NCBI RefSeq assembly: GCF_036227565.1
Contig: NZ_CP109460.1
Location: 4,774,001-4,838,000 of the forward strand
Origin: Streptomyces sp. NBC_01454
GTDB taxonomy: Bacteria > Actinomycetota > Actinomycetes > Streptomycetales > Streptomycetaceae
Direction of reading: 5' to 3'
Length of the DNA: 64,000 nucleotides
In this document: piece after piece, positions 48,539 through 55,953 of the stretch
Layout of the letters: each line of letters starts with the position of its first letter
How positions within the stretch are numbered: the first letter of the stretch is position 1
Position numbers and translations under genes: made by a program
The notes under the pieces: generated by a model
What the model was told of the DNA's origin: nothing
The model's input: the letters and a program-made list of their open reading frames with translations, nothing else
The model's database searches: none

Positions 48539-49774
48539 TCACGCCATGGCGTCGGAGCGTTCGGCCAGACCGCGCAATTCGGGCGACGCCGCGCGCCCGG
48601 CCATCAGCACCAGTTCACGGATGACTCCACGCGCAGCGGTGTGACTGCGCACCACGTCGGGGGCCACCTGCTCTGCTCTCAGCAGCGCATCGAGGGCGTC
48701 ACCGAACTGCCGTCGCTGGGCATGGGCCCGTCCCACATCCATCAGAAGCCTGGCCCGCCGCTCGGCGGACAGCTCCTCGGCGTCCACACCCTTGGCGATG
48801 TCGAGCGCTTCCCCGGCATCTCCGAGGTCCACCGCGGTGGATACCGCCTGGACCTCGACATTCGTAGGACCGAACTCCAGATTGAAGTCGCTCCGCCCTC
48901 CGCCGACCCGTTCGGCCACGACTCGGGCCTTCGCGATCTGCTCACGGGCTGCCGCGCGGTCTCCCGCCCGGGCGTGCACCAGCGCCAAGGCAAGATGGAG
49001 CGAGCCCAGAACCGACAGTTCTTCCGGGCTGGTGGACCGCGGCTCGGCGTGCTGCGCAAGCGTGTTGATGGCCGCGGCAGCCGCATGTTCGGCCTGATCC
49101 AGATGCTTGAGCCGGACGAAGGCGTGGACCAGACGGAAGACCCCGACGAAGACGCCGAGCTGATCGCCCGCGAGCTCTGCCGCGCGGATGGCGCGGTCAG
49201 CGGCCACCCATGCGGCGTCGGCCTCGTTCTGGCGCACGAAAGCCGCAGCCAGCGCCTGATAGGTACGTGCCGTCAACCGGTGTACTTCTGCCCGGTGTGC
49301 ACCGGGTGCCGTGCGGGAGGCCTGCTCCAGACGGGGCACCAGCGGACCGAGCGCCGCGCTCAGCTCGGCGAACCGGCCCGCATGTGTCAGTGCCCAGACG
49401 CGTTCGACCTCCTCACGCAGCTCAGGCAGAGCCGGGCGGGGTTCCTCCCGTGGGTCGAGTAGTACATCCAGCGCGGAGTGCCCCGAAATCACCAGGCGGG
49501 CCTGGTCCAGATCATTCTGCGGCGCTTCACCTGTCGCCTCGGGCTCCGCTGCAACCGGGGCCTCGGGCTGCAGAATCTGAAGTGACACCCCCAGGCCGTC
49601 CGCCAGCAGACGCAGCACATCGAGGCGGTTGACCGGCTGAATTCCCCGTTCCACCTGGGACACCCAGCTGGCCGTACGGCCGAGCGCTGCGCCCAACTCG
49701 GTCTGTGTGAGACCGCGCCGGCGTCGTAGTTCCGCGACCCGCACGCCGAACTCCCGCCGCTTCTGTGCCGTCAC
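48539..49774 (-). CDS. XRE-family regulator with TPR-like C-terminus (WhiJ-type module 2)
   Basis: 411 residues. HTH domain at about 9-65 (GVRVAELRRRRGLTQTELGAALGRTASWVSQVERG). The rest is helical repeats of the TPR kind, for example LTARTYQALAAAFVRQNEADAAW and LLMDVGRAHAQRRQFGDALDALL. It is the same length as the regulator of module 1, but sequence similarity is limited. Its GTG overlaps the stop of the ABM-like gene upstream by four bases, so the two are coupled. The pair is divergent from two small genes of the same family as those in module 1. Such regulators usually bind their own promoter. Confidence 0.85.
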   Translation of the reverse strand: MTAQKRREFGVRVAELRRRRGLTQTELGAALGRTASWVSQVERGIQPVNRLDVLRLLADGLGVSLQILQPEAPVAAEPEATGEAPQNDLDQARLVISGHSALDVLLDPREEPRPALPELREEVERVWALTHAGRFAELSAALGPLVPRLEQASRTAPGAHRAEVHRLTARTYQALAAAFVRQNEADAAWVAADRAIRAAELAGDQLGVFVGVFRLVHAFVRLKHLDQAEHAAAAAINTLAQHAEPRSTSPEELSVLGSLHLALALVHARAGDRAAAREQIAKARVVAERVGGGRSDFNLEFGPTNVEVQAVSTAVDLGDAGEALDIAKGVDAEELSAERRARLLMDVGRAHAQRRQFGDALDALLRAEQVAPDVVRSHTAARGVIRELVLMAGRAASPELRGLAERSDAMA

Positions 49775-50091
49775 GGTTGCACGGCCACCTTTCCGTCGAC
49801 GACATCGAGGAAGGTCACCTCGACGCCCGTCAGGTGCTGCTCGCGTTCGGCGAGGAAGCGCCTGGTGTGCGGCTGTGCTTCGTGCGCCTCGAATGCGGCA
49901 CGGTCCGCGTACAGCTCGTAGAAGACGCGGACCAGCGGATCGCCCTCCGGGACATGGCTCACGTACGTCAGCGTGTCGGGCTCATGGGCCTTGATGCCGG
50001 TCAGCGTCCGTGCGCACAGCTGGTCAAAGGCAGTTGCCGCCTCCTGGTCTCTCAACGAGAAGCGAACAACCAGGCCGAATCCGTCGTTCAT
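49771..50091 (-). CDS. ABM-family small oxygenase-like protein
   Basis: 106 residues in one ferredoxin-like ABM domain: FGLVVRFSLRDQEAATAFDQL, then TLTYVSHVPEGDPLVRVFYELY and FEAHEAQPHTRRFL, the histidine-containing segment of quinol monooxygenases and of many stress-linked ABM proteins. It is the first gene of the pair with the XRE regulator (four-base overlap), read from the operator at 50146-50177. It may detoxify or make the small molecule that the regulator senses; this is inferred from position. It is not closely similar to the cluster ABM protein at 18.1 kb. Confidence 0.8.
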   Translation of the reverse strand: MNDGFGLVVRFSLRDQEAATAFDQLCARTLTGIKAHEPDTLTYVSHVPEGDPLVRVFYELYADRAAFEAHEAQPHTRRFLAEREQHLTGVEVTFLDVVDGKVAVQP

Positions 50092-50145
50092 GTGTGCCCC
50101 TTCCGGTCGCGCTCAGTCTGTCAGTCGTGCAGTCGGACTGCGAGT

Positions 50146-50177
50146 CGCAGAATTTATTCAATCGCAGAGATTCTGCG
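50146..50177. promoter_or_regulatory. divergent operator with dyad and direct repeats
   Basis: CGCAGAAT and ATTCTGCG form a perfect 8-base dyad with a 16-base gap, and a second CGCAGA occurs at 50163-50168, so two direct CGCAGA copies lie 17 bases apart. It sits between the ABM/XRE pair and the small-gene pair of module 2, the likely binding place of the XRE protein. Confidence 0.6.
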
Positions 50178-50280
50178 AGTATGCTCGTAGTGGCGAGATT
50201 GCTGAGCGTGACGCCGGTGACGTCAAAGGAAGTTGAGGTCATGGGTGTGGTCTGCCGCCTCGCTGCCCTGAAACGAGAGA

Positions 50281-50311
50281 CCCCCGCGGCCGTGTGCAAA
50301 CGGCCCGGGGG
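50281..50311 (+). other. leader hairpin upstream of the module 2 small gene
   Basis: CCCCCGCGGCCGT pairs with ACGGCCCGGGGG apart from a one-base bulge. It is 30 bases before the next start codon. An in-frame ATG at 50241 with AAGGAAG upstream covers the same stretch and could encode a leader peptide, so the hairpin may attenuate transcription or translation. Confidence 0.35.
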
Positions 50312-50340
50312 CGTGGCCCACCTGGAGAAAGCAGGTAGAC

Positions 50341-50655
50341 ATGCCGCACTTTATCGCTCGCCTCTGTGCGCAGCTGCTGAGGCTGTTATTGCCCCCACAC
50401 GGTCGGCACCGCGCCGCCCCGACGGCTGACCTTCGCGCGGCGAACGCCGCGACCACACTCCGGCTGCCGCACCATCAACTCGCCTTCGCACGAGGTGGGG
50501 ACTGCGCCCCGGTAGGCCCCCGTGCCCTCGTGCACTCCGCACGGCGCCACCCGAATCGGCTCGCGCAGCAGCAACGCCACCGCACCCTGCTGCCCCTCGT
50601 CCGAGACGTCGGCACCGGCCACCGCTGCCTCCACAGGCAGAAGGTGGCCGTGTGA
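50341..50655 (+). CDS. small basic protein of module 2
   Basis: 104 residues from ATG 50341. The start (HFIARLCAQLLRLLLPPHGRHR) forms an amphipathic or membrane-associated helix followed by an arginine- and histidine-rich, proline-rich, probably disordered tail. I do not recognise a named family, but a leucine-rich start followed by a GRHR segment recurs in small Streptomyces proteins near XRE genes. Its stop overlaps the next gene by four bases (GTGA), so both are translated together. Confidence 0.5.
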   Translation: MPHFIARLCAQLLRLLLPPHGRHRAAPTADLRAANAATTLRLPHHQLAFARGGDCAPVGPRALVHSARRHPNRLAQQQRHRTLLPLVRDVGTGHRCLHRQKVAV

Positions 50656-51032
50656 GGAACGGCGGGGGCGGAGAGGGCCGGTTCAGCCGTCTTCTCCCGT
50701 GGGCAGGCCCCGAAGGAAAACCCTGCTACCTCATCACGGACCGCTCGGATGGCCGCCTGTCGCAAGCGGCCGACAGGGTGGAGTCGGTACAGCTGGAGAT
50801 GGGCCACGACCTGCTGGGACACGCAGTCGAGTTGATCGATGATGCCAAGGTCTGTGCCTCAGAACTCCGTTACCTGTCCGCCCGGCTGGCCGAAGCCCTG
50901 CGCGACGCCCTGCGCGACGCCCTGCGCGTCGCTGAGAGCAGAGGCGACCGACTTCCGGCAGCCGGCGGCGAGGACGGCACCGCGCGGGAGCGGCCCGGCG
51001 ATACCGGATACGAGGACCTGGCCTCCCCCTGA
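50652..51032 (+). CDS. small helical protein of module 2, paralogue of 43493-43879
   Basis: 126 residues from GTG 50652, coupled to the preceding gene by a four-base overlap. It shares RLLPW..., the PCYLITD segment and DALRVAESRG with the small protein of module 1, showing that the two loci carry the same component. Before DALRVAESRG it repeats RDALRDAL. It has no membrane helix or known domain. Its repeated association with XRE regulators suggests a regulatory partner. A strong terminator follows five bases after the stop. Confidence 0.65.
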   Translation: MRNGGGGEGRFSRLLPWAGPEGKPCYLITDRSDGRLSQAADRVESVQLEMGHDLLGHAVELIDDAKVCASELRYLSARLAEALRDALRDALRVAESRGDRLPAAGGEDGTARERPGDTGYEDLASP

Positions 51033-51037
51033 GAAGG

Positions 51038-51069
51038 GCGGGCGGTCCCCTTCACAGGGGGCCGCCCGC
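51038..51069 (+). terminator. terminator of module 2 small genes
   Basis: GCGGGCGGTCCCCT and AGGGGGCCGCCCGC form 14 pairs (one G-T) around TCAC, directly after the stop at 51032. Confidence 0.85.
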
Positions 51070-51194
51070 TTCGGCAATCGAAGTCTCCGGGCCTGACGGC
51101 GAGACTCTCGGCAGACGGAGCGCCGGTGGGCAGGCCGGGCCCGCCCCACCTCGGGGCACCGGGCGTGGGTTGGAACGCAGTGCCCGCCCCGCCC

Positions 51195-52409
51195 CTAAGC
51201 CAGCCCCTTCAGCATCCCCTTGAAGTAGAGCTGTGGCAGGCCGTAGCGCTTGAGGAACCACATGTCGGTGCGTTCGCGGGTGGTGTCGAGGAAGGGGATC
51301 GAGGGGGTGGGCTGCAGGTCGTAGTCGAACTCGGCGAGCAGCATCTTGTGGCGGGCGGTGACCAGGGGGCAGGAGGTGTAGCCGTTGTAGCGGGCGGTGG
51401 CGGGGCGGCCGCGCAGACCCGCGAGGAGGTTGTCGACGACGACCGGGGCCTGCTTGCGGATCGCGGCGCCCGTCTTGGACGTCGGCAGATGGGCGACGTC
51501 GCCGAGGACGAACACGTTCGGGAAGTCCGGGTGCTGGAGGGTCGCCCGGTCGGTCCTGACGTAGCCGTGCGGGGAATCGGGGTCGGCGAGCGGGCCGTTC
51601 GCCAGCCATTCCGGGGCGCGCTGCGGCGGTACGGCGTGCAGCAGGTCGTAGTGCACGGTCTCGGTCTTGCCGGTGCCGTGATCCGTGATCTCCGCCTCGC
51701 GGGCGGCGCCGTCCAGCCGGGTCATCTCGGAGCTCAGCCGCACCTCGATGCCGTACCGCCGGGCCGTCTCCGTCAGCGCGCGGTCGAAGACCGGCACCTT
51801 GAACATCGCCGGCTCCGGCAGCACCAGGATGGTGCGGATCGCGCCCAGTACGCCGCGCTTGCGCCAGTGGTCGGCCGCCAGATACGCGATCTTCTGCGGG
51901 GCGCCACCGCACTTCACCGGCCCGGACGGCATGGTGAACACCGCCGTGCCGCTCCGCATCCGGCGGATCAACTCCCAGGTGAGCGGGGCGAGATCGGGCC
52001 GGTAGTTGCTGCTCACCCCGCCGTGCCCGAGGGCCGCGGACAGCCCGGGCACCCCGTCCCAGTCGAGTTGCAGGCCGGGGGCGAGGATCAGCCGCCCGTA
52101 GGACAGGACCCGGCCGGAGCCGGTGGTGACCGTACGGGCGGTGGGGTCGACGGCGGTGGCACGCTCGCGCAGCCAGCGCACCCCCGGCGGTATGACGTCC
52201 GCCTCGGTGCGCAGCGAGGCGCGCAACGGGGCCTGGCCGCCGCCGACCAGCGTCCACAGCGGCTGGTACCAGTGCGTTTCGGAGGGCTCCAGCAGGGTGA
52301 TGCCGCGGATGCCGGCACGTCGTAACCGGGCGGCGACGGTGATGCCCGCGGTGCCGCCGCCGACGATCAGGACCTGGTGGTGGGACGGGGCGGCGGATGC
52401 CGGAGCCAT
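51195..52409 (-). CDS. sulfide:quinone oxidoreductase-like flavoprotein
   Basis: 404 residues from ATG 52409, with AGGAGGT four bases upstream. FAD motif LIVGGGTAGITVAARL (14-29), and the second FAD site VFVLGDVAHLPTSKTGAAI (299-317). Redox cysteines C167 (VKCGGAPQK) and C347 (TSCPLV) are kept, while the third cysteine of some types is not present. It should oxidise sulfide to persulfide or polysulfide and reduce the quinone pool, bound to the membrane face by a C-terminal helix. It is the last gene of the GntR-TauE-SQR group, and a persulfide dioxygenase is divergent, so sulfide detoxification is the clear theme. Confidence 0.9.
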   Translation of the reverse strand: MAPASAAPSHHQVLIVGGGTAGITVAARLRRAGIRGITLLEPSETHWYQPLWTLVGGGQAPLRASLRTEADVIPPGVRWLRERATAVDPTARTVTTGSGRVLSYGRLILAPGLQLDWDGVPGLSAALGHGGVSSNYRPDLAPLTWELIRRMRSGTAVFTMPSGPVKCGGAPQKIAYLAADHWRKRGVLGAIRTILVLPEPAMFKVPVFDRALTETARRYGIEVRLSSEMTRLDGAAREAEITDHGTGKTETVHYDLLHAVPPQRAPEWLANGPLADPDSPHGYVRTDRATLQHPDFPNVFVLGDVAHLPTSKTGAAIRKQAPVVVDNLLAGLRGRPATARYNGYTSCPLVTARHKMLLAEFDYDLQPTPSIPFLDTTRERTDMWFLKRYGLPQLYFKGMLKGLA

Positions 52410-52420
52410 GTGTACCTCCT

Positions 52421-52470
52421 GGAAGTGGGTGGAAGTGGGTGGAAGTGGGTGGAAGTGGGTGGAAGTGGGT
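52421..52470 (-). repeat. five perfect copies of a 10-bp unit before the SQR ribosome site
   Basis: GGAAGTGGGT is repeated five times without change, ending directly next to the AGGAGGT of the SQR gene on the minus strand (there read as ACCCACTTCC). It takes up half of the gap between the permease and SQR genes. Copy number could tune the SQR leader. Confidence 0.95.
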
Positions 52471-52504
52471 AGAAAAGGACGGGTCGGTGCGGAGTGCGCC
52501 GGGG

Positions 52505-53398
52505 TCATGGGGCCCAGAGGTGCGGGAGGGCGACGGCCGCCATCGCGACGGCGAGGACGGTGACCAGACCGGCGAACGCCGTGGTCAGGGCCTGCGGGCG
52601 CAGGCGGGTGGTGAGGCGGTTGCCGAGGTTGCTGCCGACCGCGGCGCAGGCCGCGAAGCCGGCCAGCAGCGGCCAGTCCAGGGTGCCGGTGCCGGCCCGG
52701 GTGCCCAGCGCGGTCAGGGAGTTGATGAGGATGACCAGGAGCGAGGTGCCTATGGCGACCGGCATCTCCAGGCCCAGCACCAGGGTGAGGGCGGGTACGA
52801 CGACGAAGCCGCCGCCGACCCCGAAGAAGCCGGTGAGCAGCCCGACGGCGGAGGCGGTCGCGGCGACACGGGCCGGGCGGATGGGCGCAGGAGAGACAGG
52901 AGGGGCAGGAGAGACGGGAGAGGCGGCCGTTCTCCGGGGATCCCGTGAGGGCTCGGCCCGCACGGCATCCGATGCCGGCACGCCCTGCGCCTCCCCCGGG
53001 GGTTCCGTACCGTCCGCCTCCCGCGAGGCGCGCAGCCCCCGTAACAGCAGCATCGCCGCCACCACGAGCATCAGACCCGCGAACGCCGCCATCAGCACCG
53101 TGGGATCCAGCGCCGCACTCCACCGGGAACCGAGGTAGCTGCCGGCCGTACCCAGCGCCCCGAAGGCCGCACCGGCCGCCCAGCGGACCCGCCCGGCGCG
53201 GGCATGGCACATCAGCCCGGTCACCGCGCCGACCGTGACGACGACCAGCGCGCCCGCGGTCGCCTCGTGCGGCGACTGCCCCAGCAGATAGACCAGCGCG
53301 GGCACCGCCAGCACCGAACCGCCGCCGCCCAGCGCGCCCAGCAGCAGCCCGATCACCAGCCCGCACGGCAGCGCCGTGACGGCTATGAGGACGGACAC
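52505..53398 (-). CDS. TauE/SafE-family sulfur compound permease
   Basis: 297 residues from GTG 53398, overlapping the GntR gene by 16 bases. It has two repeats of the family unit: LLLGALGGGGSVLAVPAL near the start and LLTGFFGVGGGFVVVPAL after the middle, each with the glycine-rich motif. Eight helices are visible, with a hydrophilic arginine/proline loop (about 125-170) between the halves. TauE/SafE members export sulfite, sulfoacetate or take up sulfur anions. Here it probably moves sulfite or thiosulfate formed by sulfide oxidation. It lies 95 bases before SQR on the same strand. Confidence 0.88.
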   Translation of the reverse strand: MSVLIAVTALPCGLVIGLLLGALGGGGSVLAVPALVYLLGQSPHEATAGALVVVTVGAVTGLMCHARAGRVRWAAGAAFGALGTAGSYLGSRWSAALDPTVLMAAFAGLMLVVAAMLLLRGLRASREADGTEPPGEAQGVPASDAVRAEPSRDPRRTAASPVSPAPPVSPAPIRPARVAATASAVGLLTGFFGVGGGFVVVPALTLVLGLEMPVAIGTSLLVILINSLTALGTRAGTGTLDWPLLAGFAACAAVGSNLGNRLTTRLRPQALTTAFAGLVTVLAVAMAAVALPHLWAP

Positions 53399-54183
53399 GA
53401 GGCCCGCGGCGCCAGGGCGACGGCCCGGCTGTTGTCGGACCACTCCGCGACGAAGGTGAACCGGTCGCCGCGCACCACCGTCTCGCGCCACTCCACGGGC
53501 CGCTCCCCGGCCCGCCCCAGCCGCTCGATGGCGAACGCCGGCTCCCGGTCGGCCAGCCCCAGCAGCCACGCCTGCCGGATGTCCGGCAGGAACGGATGGA
53601 TCCGCTCCCGGCCGCCGGTGACCTTCACCCCGCAGCGCCGGGACAGCTCCCCGTAGAGCGAGGTGTGCCCGAAGTCGGCCTCCAGCAGCGGCTCGGCGGC
53701 CTCGGCGGGCAGATACGCGGTGTCGTGGGCGAGCGGTTCGCCGTCCGCGAGCCGCAGCCGCTCCAGGACGATCAGCGGCGCATCCGGGATCAGCCCCAGA
53801 TGCCCGGCGATCGTCCCGTCCGCGGTCCGCTCCAGCCGCAGCACCTCGCTGCGCTGCTCCACGCCCTGCCCCTCCAGCTCACGGAAGAGGCTGTAGAGCG
53901 AGCCCAGCGGCTGCTGTATGCGGCGGGTGTCGAGCCGGCTGGCGCGGCCGCGTTCGGCGATCACCAGGCCGTCGGCGCGCAGCTTGCGCAGCGCCTCGCG
54001 GACGGTGTGCCGACTGACCCCGTACTCGCCGGTGAGCCGGTGCTCGGCGGGGAACTCCGCGTGGAACGCGCCGGCTTCCATCCGGCGGCGCAGATCGGCG
54101 AAGAGCTGTGCCCACAGGGGCAGCGGCGAGTGCCGGTCCAGGGCGCGCGGTTCGTGTGCGCCGTCCGGCGGCTCGGTCGTCAT
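53383..54183 (-). CDS. GntR/UTRA regulator of the sulfur locus
   Basis: 266 residues from ATG 54183 with GGAGGAA seven bases upstream. The winged HTH is LFADLRRRMEAGAFHAEFP, then LTGEYGVSRHTVREALRKLRADGL; the UTRA ligand domain covers about 105-250 with LRLADGEPLAHDTAYLP and IHPFLPDIRQAWLL. It heads the minus-strand group with TauE and SQR and faces the persulfide dioxygenase gene across 237 bases holding a perfect palindrome. In staphylococci similar gene sets are controlled by CstR; a GntR regulator here is a different solution. The ligand is unknown, perhaps a sulfur metabolite. Confidence 0.88.
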   Translation of the reverse strand: MTTEPPDGAHEPRALDRHSPLPLWAQLFADLRRRMEAGAFHAEFPAEHRLTGEYGVSRHTVREALRKLRADGLVIAERGRASRLDTRRIQQPLGSLYSLFRELEGQGVEQRSEVLRLERTADGTIAGHLGLIPDAPLIVLERLRLADGEPLAHDTAYLPAEAAEPLLEADFGHTSLYGELSRRCGVKVTGGRERIHPFLPDIRQAWLLGLADREPAFAIERLGRAGERPVEWRETVVRGDRFTFVAEWSDNSRAVALAPRASCPSS

Positions 54184-54331
54184 GGTCGATTCCTCCGCGG
54201 ACTGACGAGGTGGGGTGGCGTGGGGTCGGATGGGGCGGGGGAGAGGGTACGGGGCCCTGAGCGGCTGATACGGGGTCATATCTCCCGCCGGGAAGGGGAC
54301 CCCGGCTTGTCGCCCGCCCTCGGGGTACCTA

Positions 54332-54343
54332 ATGTACGTACAT
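54332..54343. promoter_or_regulatory. perfect palindromic operator of the GntR regulator
   Basis: ATGTACGTACAT is a 12-base perfect palindrome placed 78 bases before the dioxygenase start and 149 before GntR. Size and alternating symmetry match GntR sites of the HutC type. Confidence 0.65.
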
Positions 54344-54420
54344 CCGTGCATCCGCACAACGCACCCTGCCCGGACGGGTCCCGGCCGCCGGACGGACCCG
54401 CACACCTCTGGAGGCCGACC

Positions 54421-55902
54421 GTGCACTTCGCGCAGTACTACCTCGACTGTCTGTCCCAGGCGTCGTATCTGATCGGCGACGAGACCACCGGACGGGCCGT
54501 GCTCGTCGACCCGCGCCGCGACACCGACGAATACGTGCGGGACGCGGAAGCCGCCGGCCTGCGCATCGAACTCGTCGTCGAGACGCACATCCACGCCGAC
54601 TTCCTCTCCGGACACCTCGAACTCGCCCGCGCCACGGGCGCCACCGTCTGCTTCGGCGCGGCCGCCGAAACCGGCTTCCCCATACGGCGGTTAAGGGACG
54701 GCGAGCGCCTCTCGCTCGGCGGGGACGACGGCGAGGGGGTCACCCTCACCGTCCTCGCCACCCCCGGCCACACCCTTGAATCCATCTGTCTGGTCATCCG
54801 CGAACACCCCGACGACGAGGTGCCGTTCGGCGTGCTGACCGGCGACACCCTCTTCGTCGGCGACGTCGGCCGCCCCGATCTGCTGTCCGCCGCGGGGCAC
54901 TCCCCGCAGGACATGGCCGCCCGGCTGCACCACTCCCTGCACACGAAACTGCTGACCCTCCCGGACGCGACCCGGGTCTTTCCCGCACATGGCGCGGGCT
55001 CCGCGTGCGGCCGCAGCCTGTCCACCGAGACCAGCTCCACGATCGGCGATCAGCGACGCCTCAACTACGCCCTGCAGCCCATGCCGGAGGCCGACTTCAT
55101 CCGGCTGGTCACCGCCGGACAGCCCGCCACCCCCGGCTACTTCGCGCACGACGCGGCCCTCAACCGCGACGGTCATCCCCTCCTGGAGCCCGGCCCGCCG
55201 CCCGCCCTCACCCTGGACGAGGCACTCACGGCCCGCGACGAGCAGGGCGCCGCCCTCCTCGACTGCCGCCCGCTGGCCGCCTACACCCGGGCGCACCTGG
55301 CCGGTTCGTTCCATACGAGCCTGGACACGCGGTTCGCGGAGTACAGCGGCAGCGTGGTCGCCCCGGGCACCCCCATCGTGCTGCTCGCCGACCCCGGCGC
55401 GGAGCAGGAGGCCCGCCTCCGCCTCGCCCGCATCGGCTACGACCACGTCCTGGGCCATCTGCCCGACCCCGCCGCCGTATTGGAGCGCTGCCCCACACTC
55501 ACCCGCCGCAGCCATCGCATCCGCTACGAGGAACTGGCGGGGGAGCGGAGCCGGTGGAGCGGGGGGCTCCGGGTGGCGGAGAGCGTGGAGGGCGGGGCTT
55601 TGAGGGGCGGGGAGCCGGCTGATCGCCGTGGCGTGGCCGGTGCGCGGCCGGACGGTGTCCAGTTGATCGATGTCCGCAATCCGGCCGAGTACGAGGCGGG
55701 GGCCCTCCCCGGAGCCCGCAACATCCCGCTGGCCGGCCTCCGCCACCACATCGGGGCACTGGACCCGGACCGCCCGGTGGTCCTGTACTGCCGCAGCGGC
55801 AACCGGTCGGTGATCGCGGCGGCCCTGCTGGAGGCGCACGGCTTCGGGGACGTGTGCGACGTGGTGGGCGGCTATGAAGCGGTGGCGGCGGCCGCGGGGT
55901 GA
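54421..55902 (+). CDS. persulfide dioxygenase-rhodanese fusion (CstB/ETHE1-like)
   Basis: 493 residues from GTG 54421, with GGAGG six bases upstream. The N-terminal metallo-beta-lactamase domain (1-240) has the iron ligands H56, H58 and D60 in THIHADFLSGH, then TPGHTLESI and GDTLFVGDVGRPDL, as in ETHE1. It is followed by two rhodanese domains. The first (about 265-360) has no catalytic cysteine (LLADPG in its place), while the last (about 415-490) has C457 in YCRSGNRS. Such proteins oxidise glutathione- or other low-molecular-weight persulfide to sulfite and thiosulfate; Streptomyces would use mycothiol persulfide. It is divergent from the GntR-TauE-SQR operon. Confidence 0.92.
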   Translation: MHFAQYYLDCLSQASYLIGDETTGRAVLVDPRRDTDEYVRDAEAAGLRIELVVETHIHADFLSGHLELARATGATVCFGAAAETGFPIRRLRDGERLSLGGDDGEGVTLTVLATPGHTLESICLVIREHPDDEVPFGVLTGDTLFVGDVGRPDLLSAAGHSPQDMAARLHHSLHTKLLTLPDATRVFPAHGAGSACGRSLSTETSSTIGDQRRLNYALQPMPEADFIRLVTAGQPATPGYFAHDAALNRDGHPLLEPGPPPALTLDEALTARDEQGAALLDCRPLAAYTRAHLAGSFHTSLDTRFAEYSGSVVAPGTPIVLLADPGAEQEARLRLARIGYDHVLGHLPDPAAVLERCPTLTRRSHRIRYEELAGERSRWSGGLRVAESVEGGALRGGEPADRRGVAGARPDGVQLIDVRNPAEYEAGALPGARNIPLAGLRHHIGALDPDRPVVLYCRSGNRSVIAAALLEAHGFGDVCDVVGGYEAVAAAAG

Positions 55903-55953
55903 GCCGTGCACCGGTTGGCGGGCGGTAGGGCTTCAGCCGGTCCGGCCCGGGCG

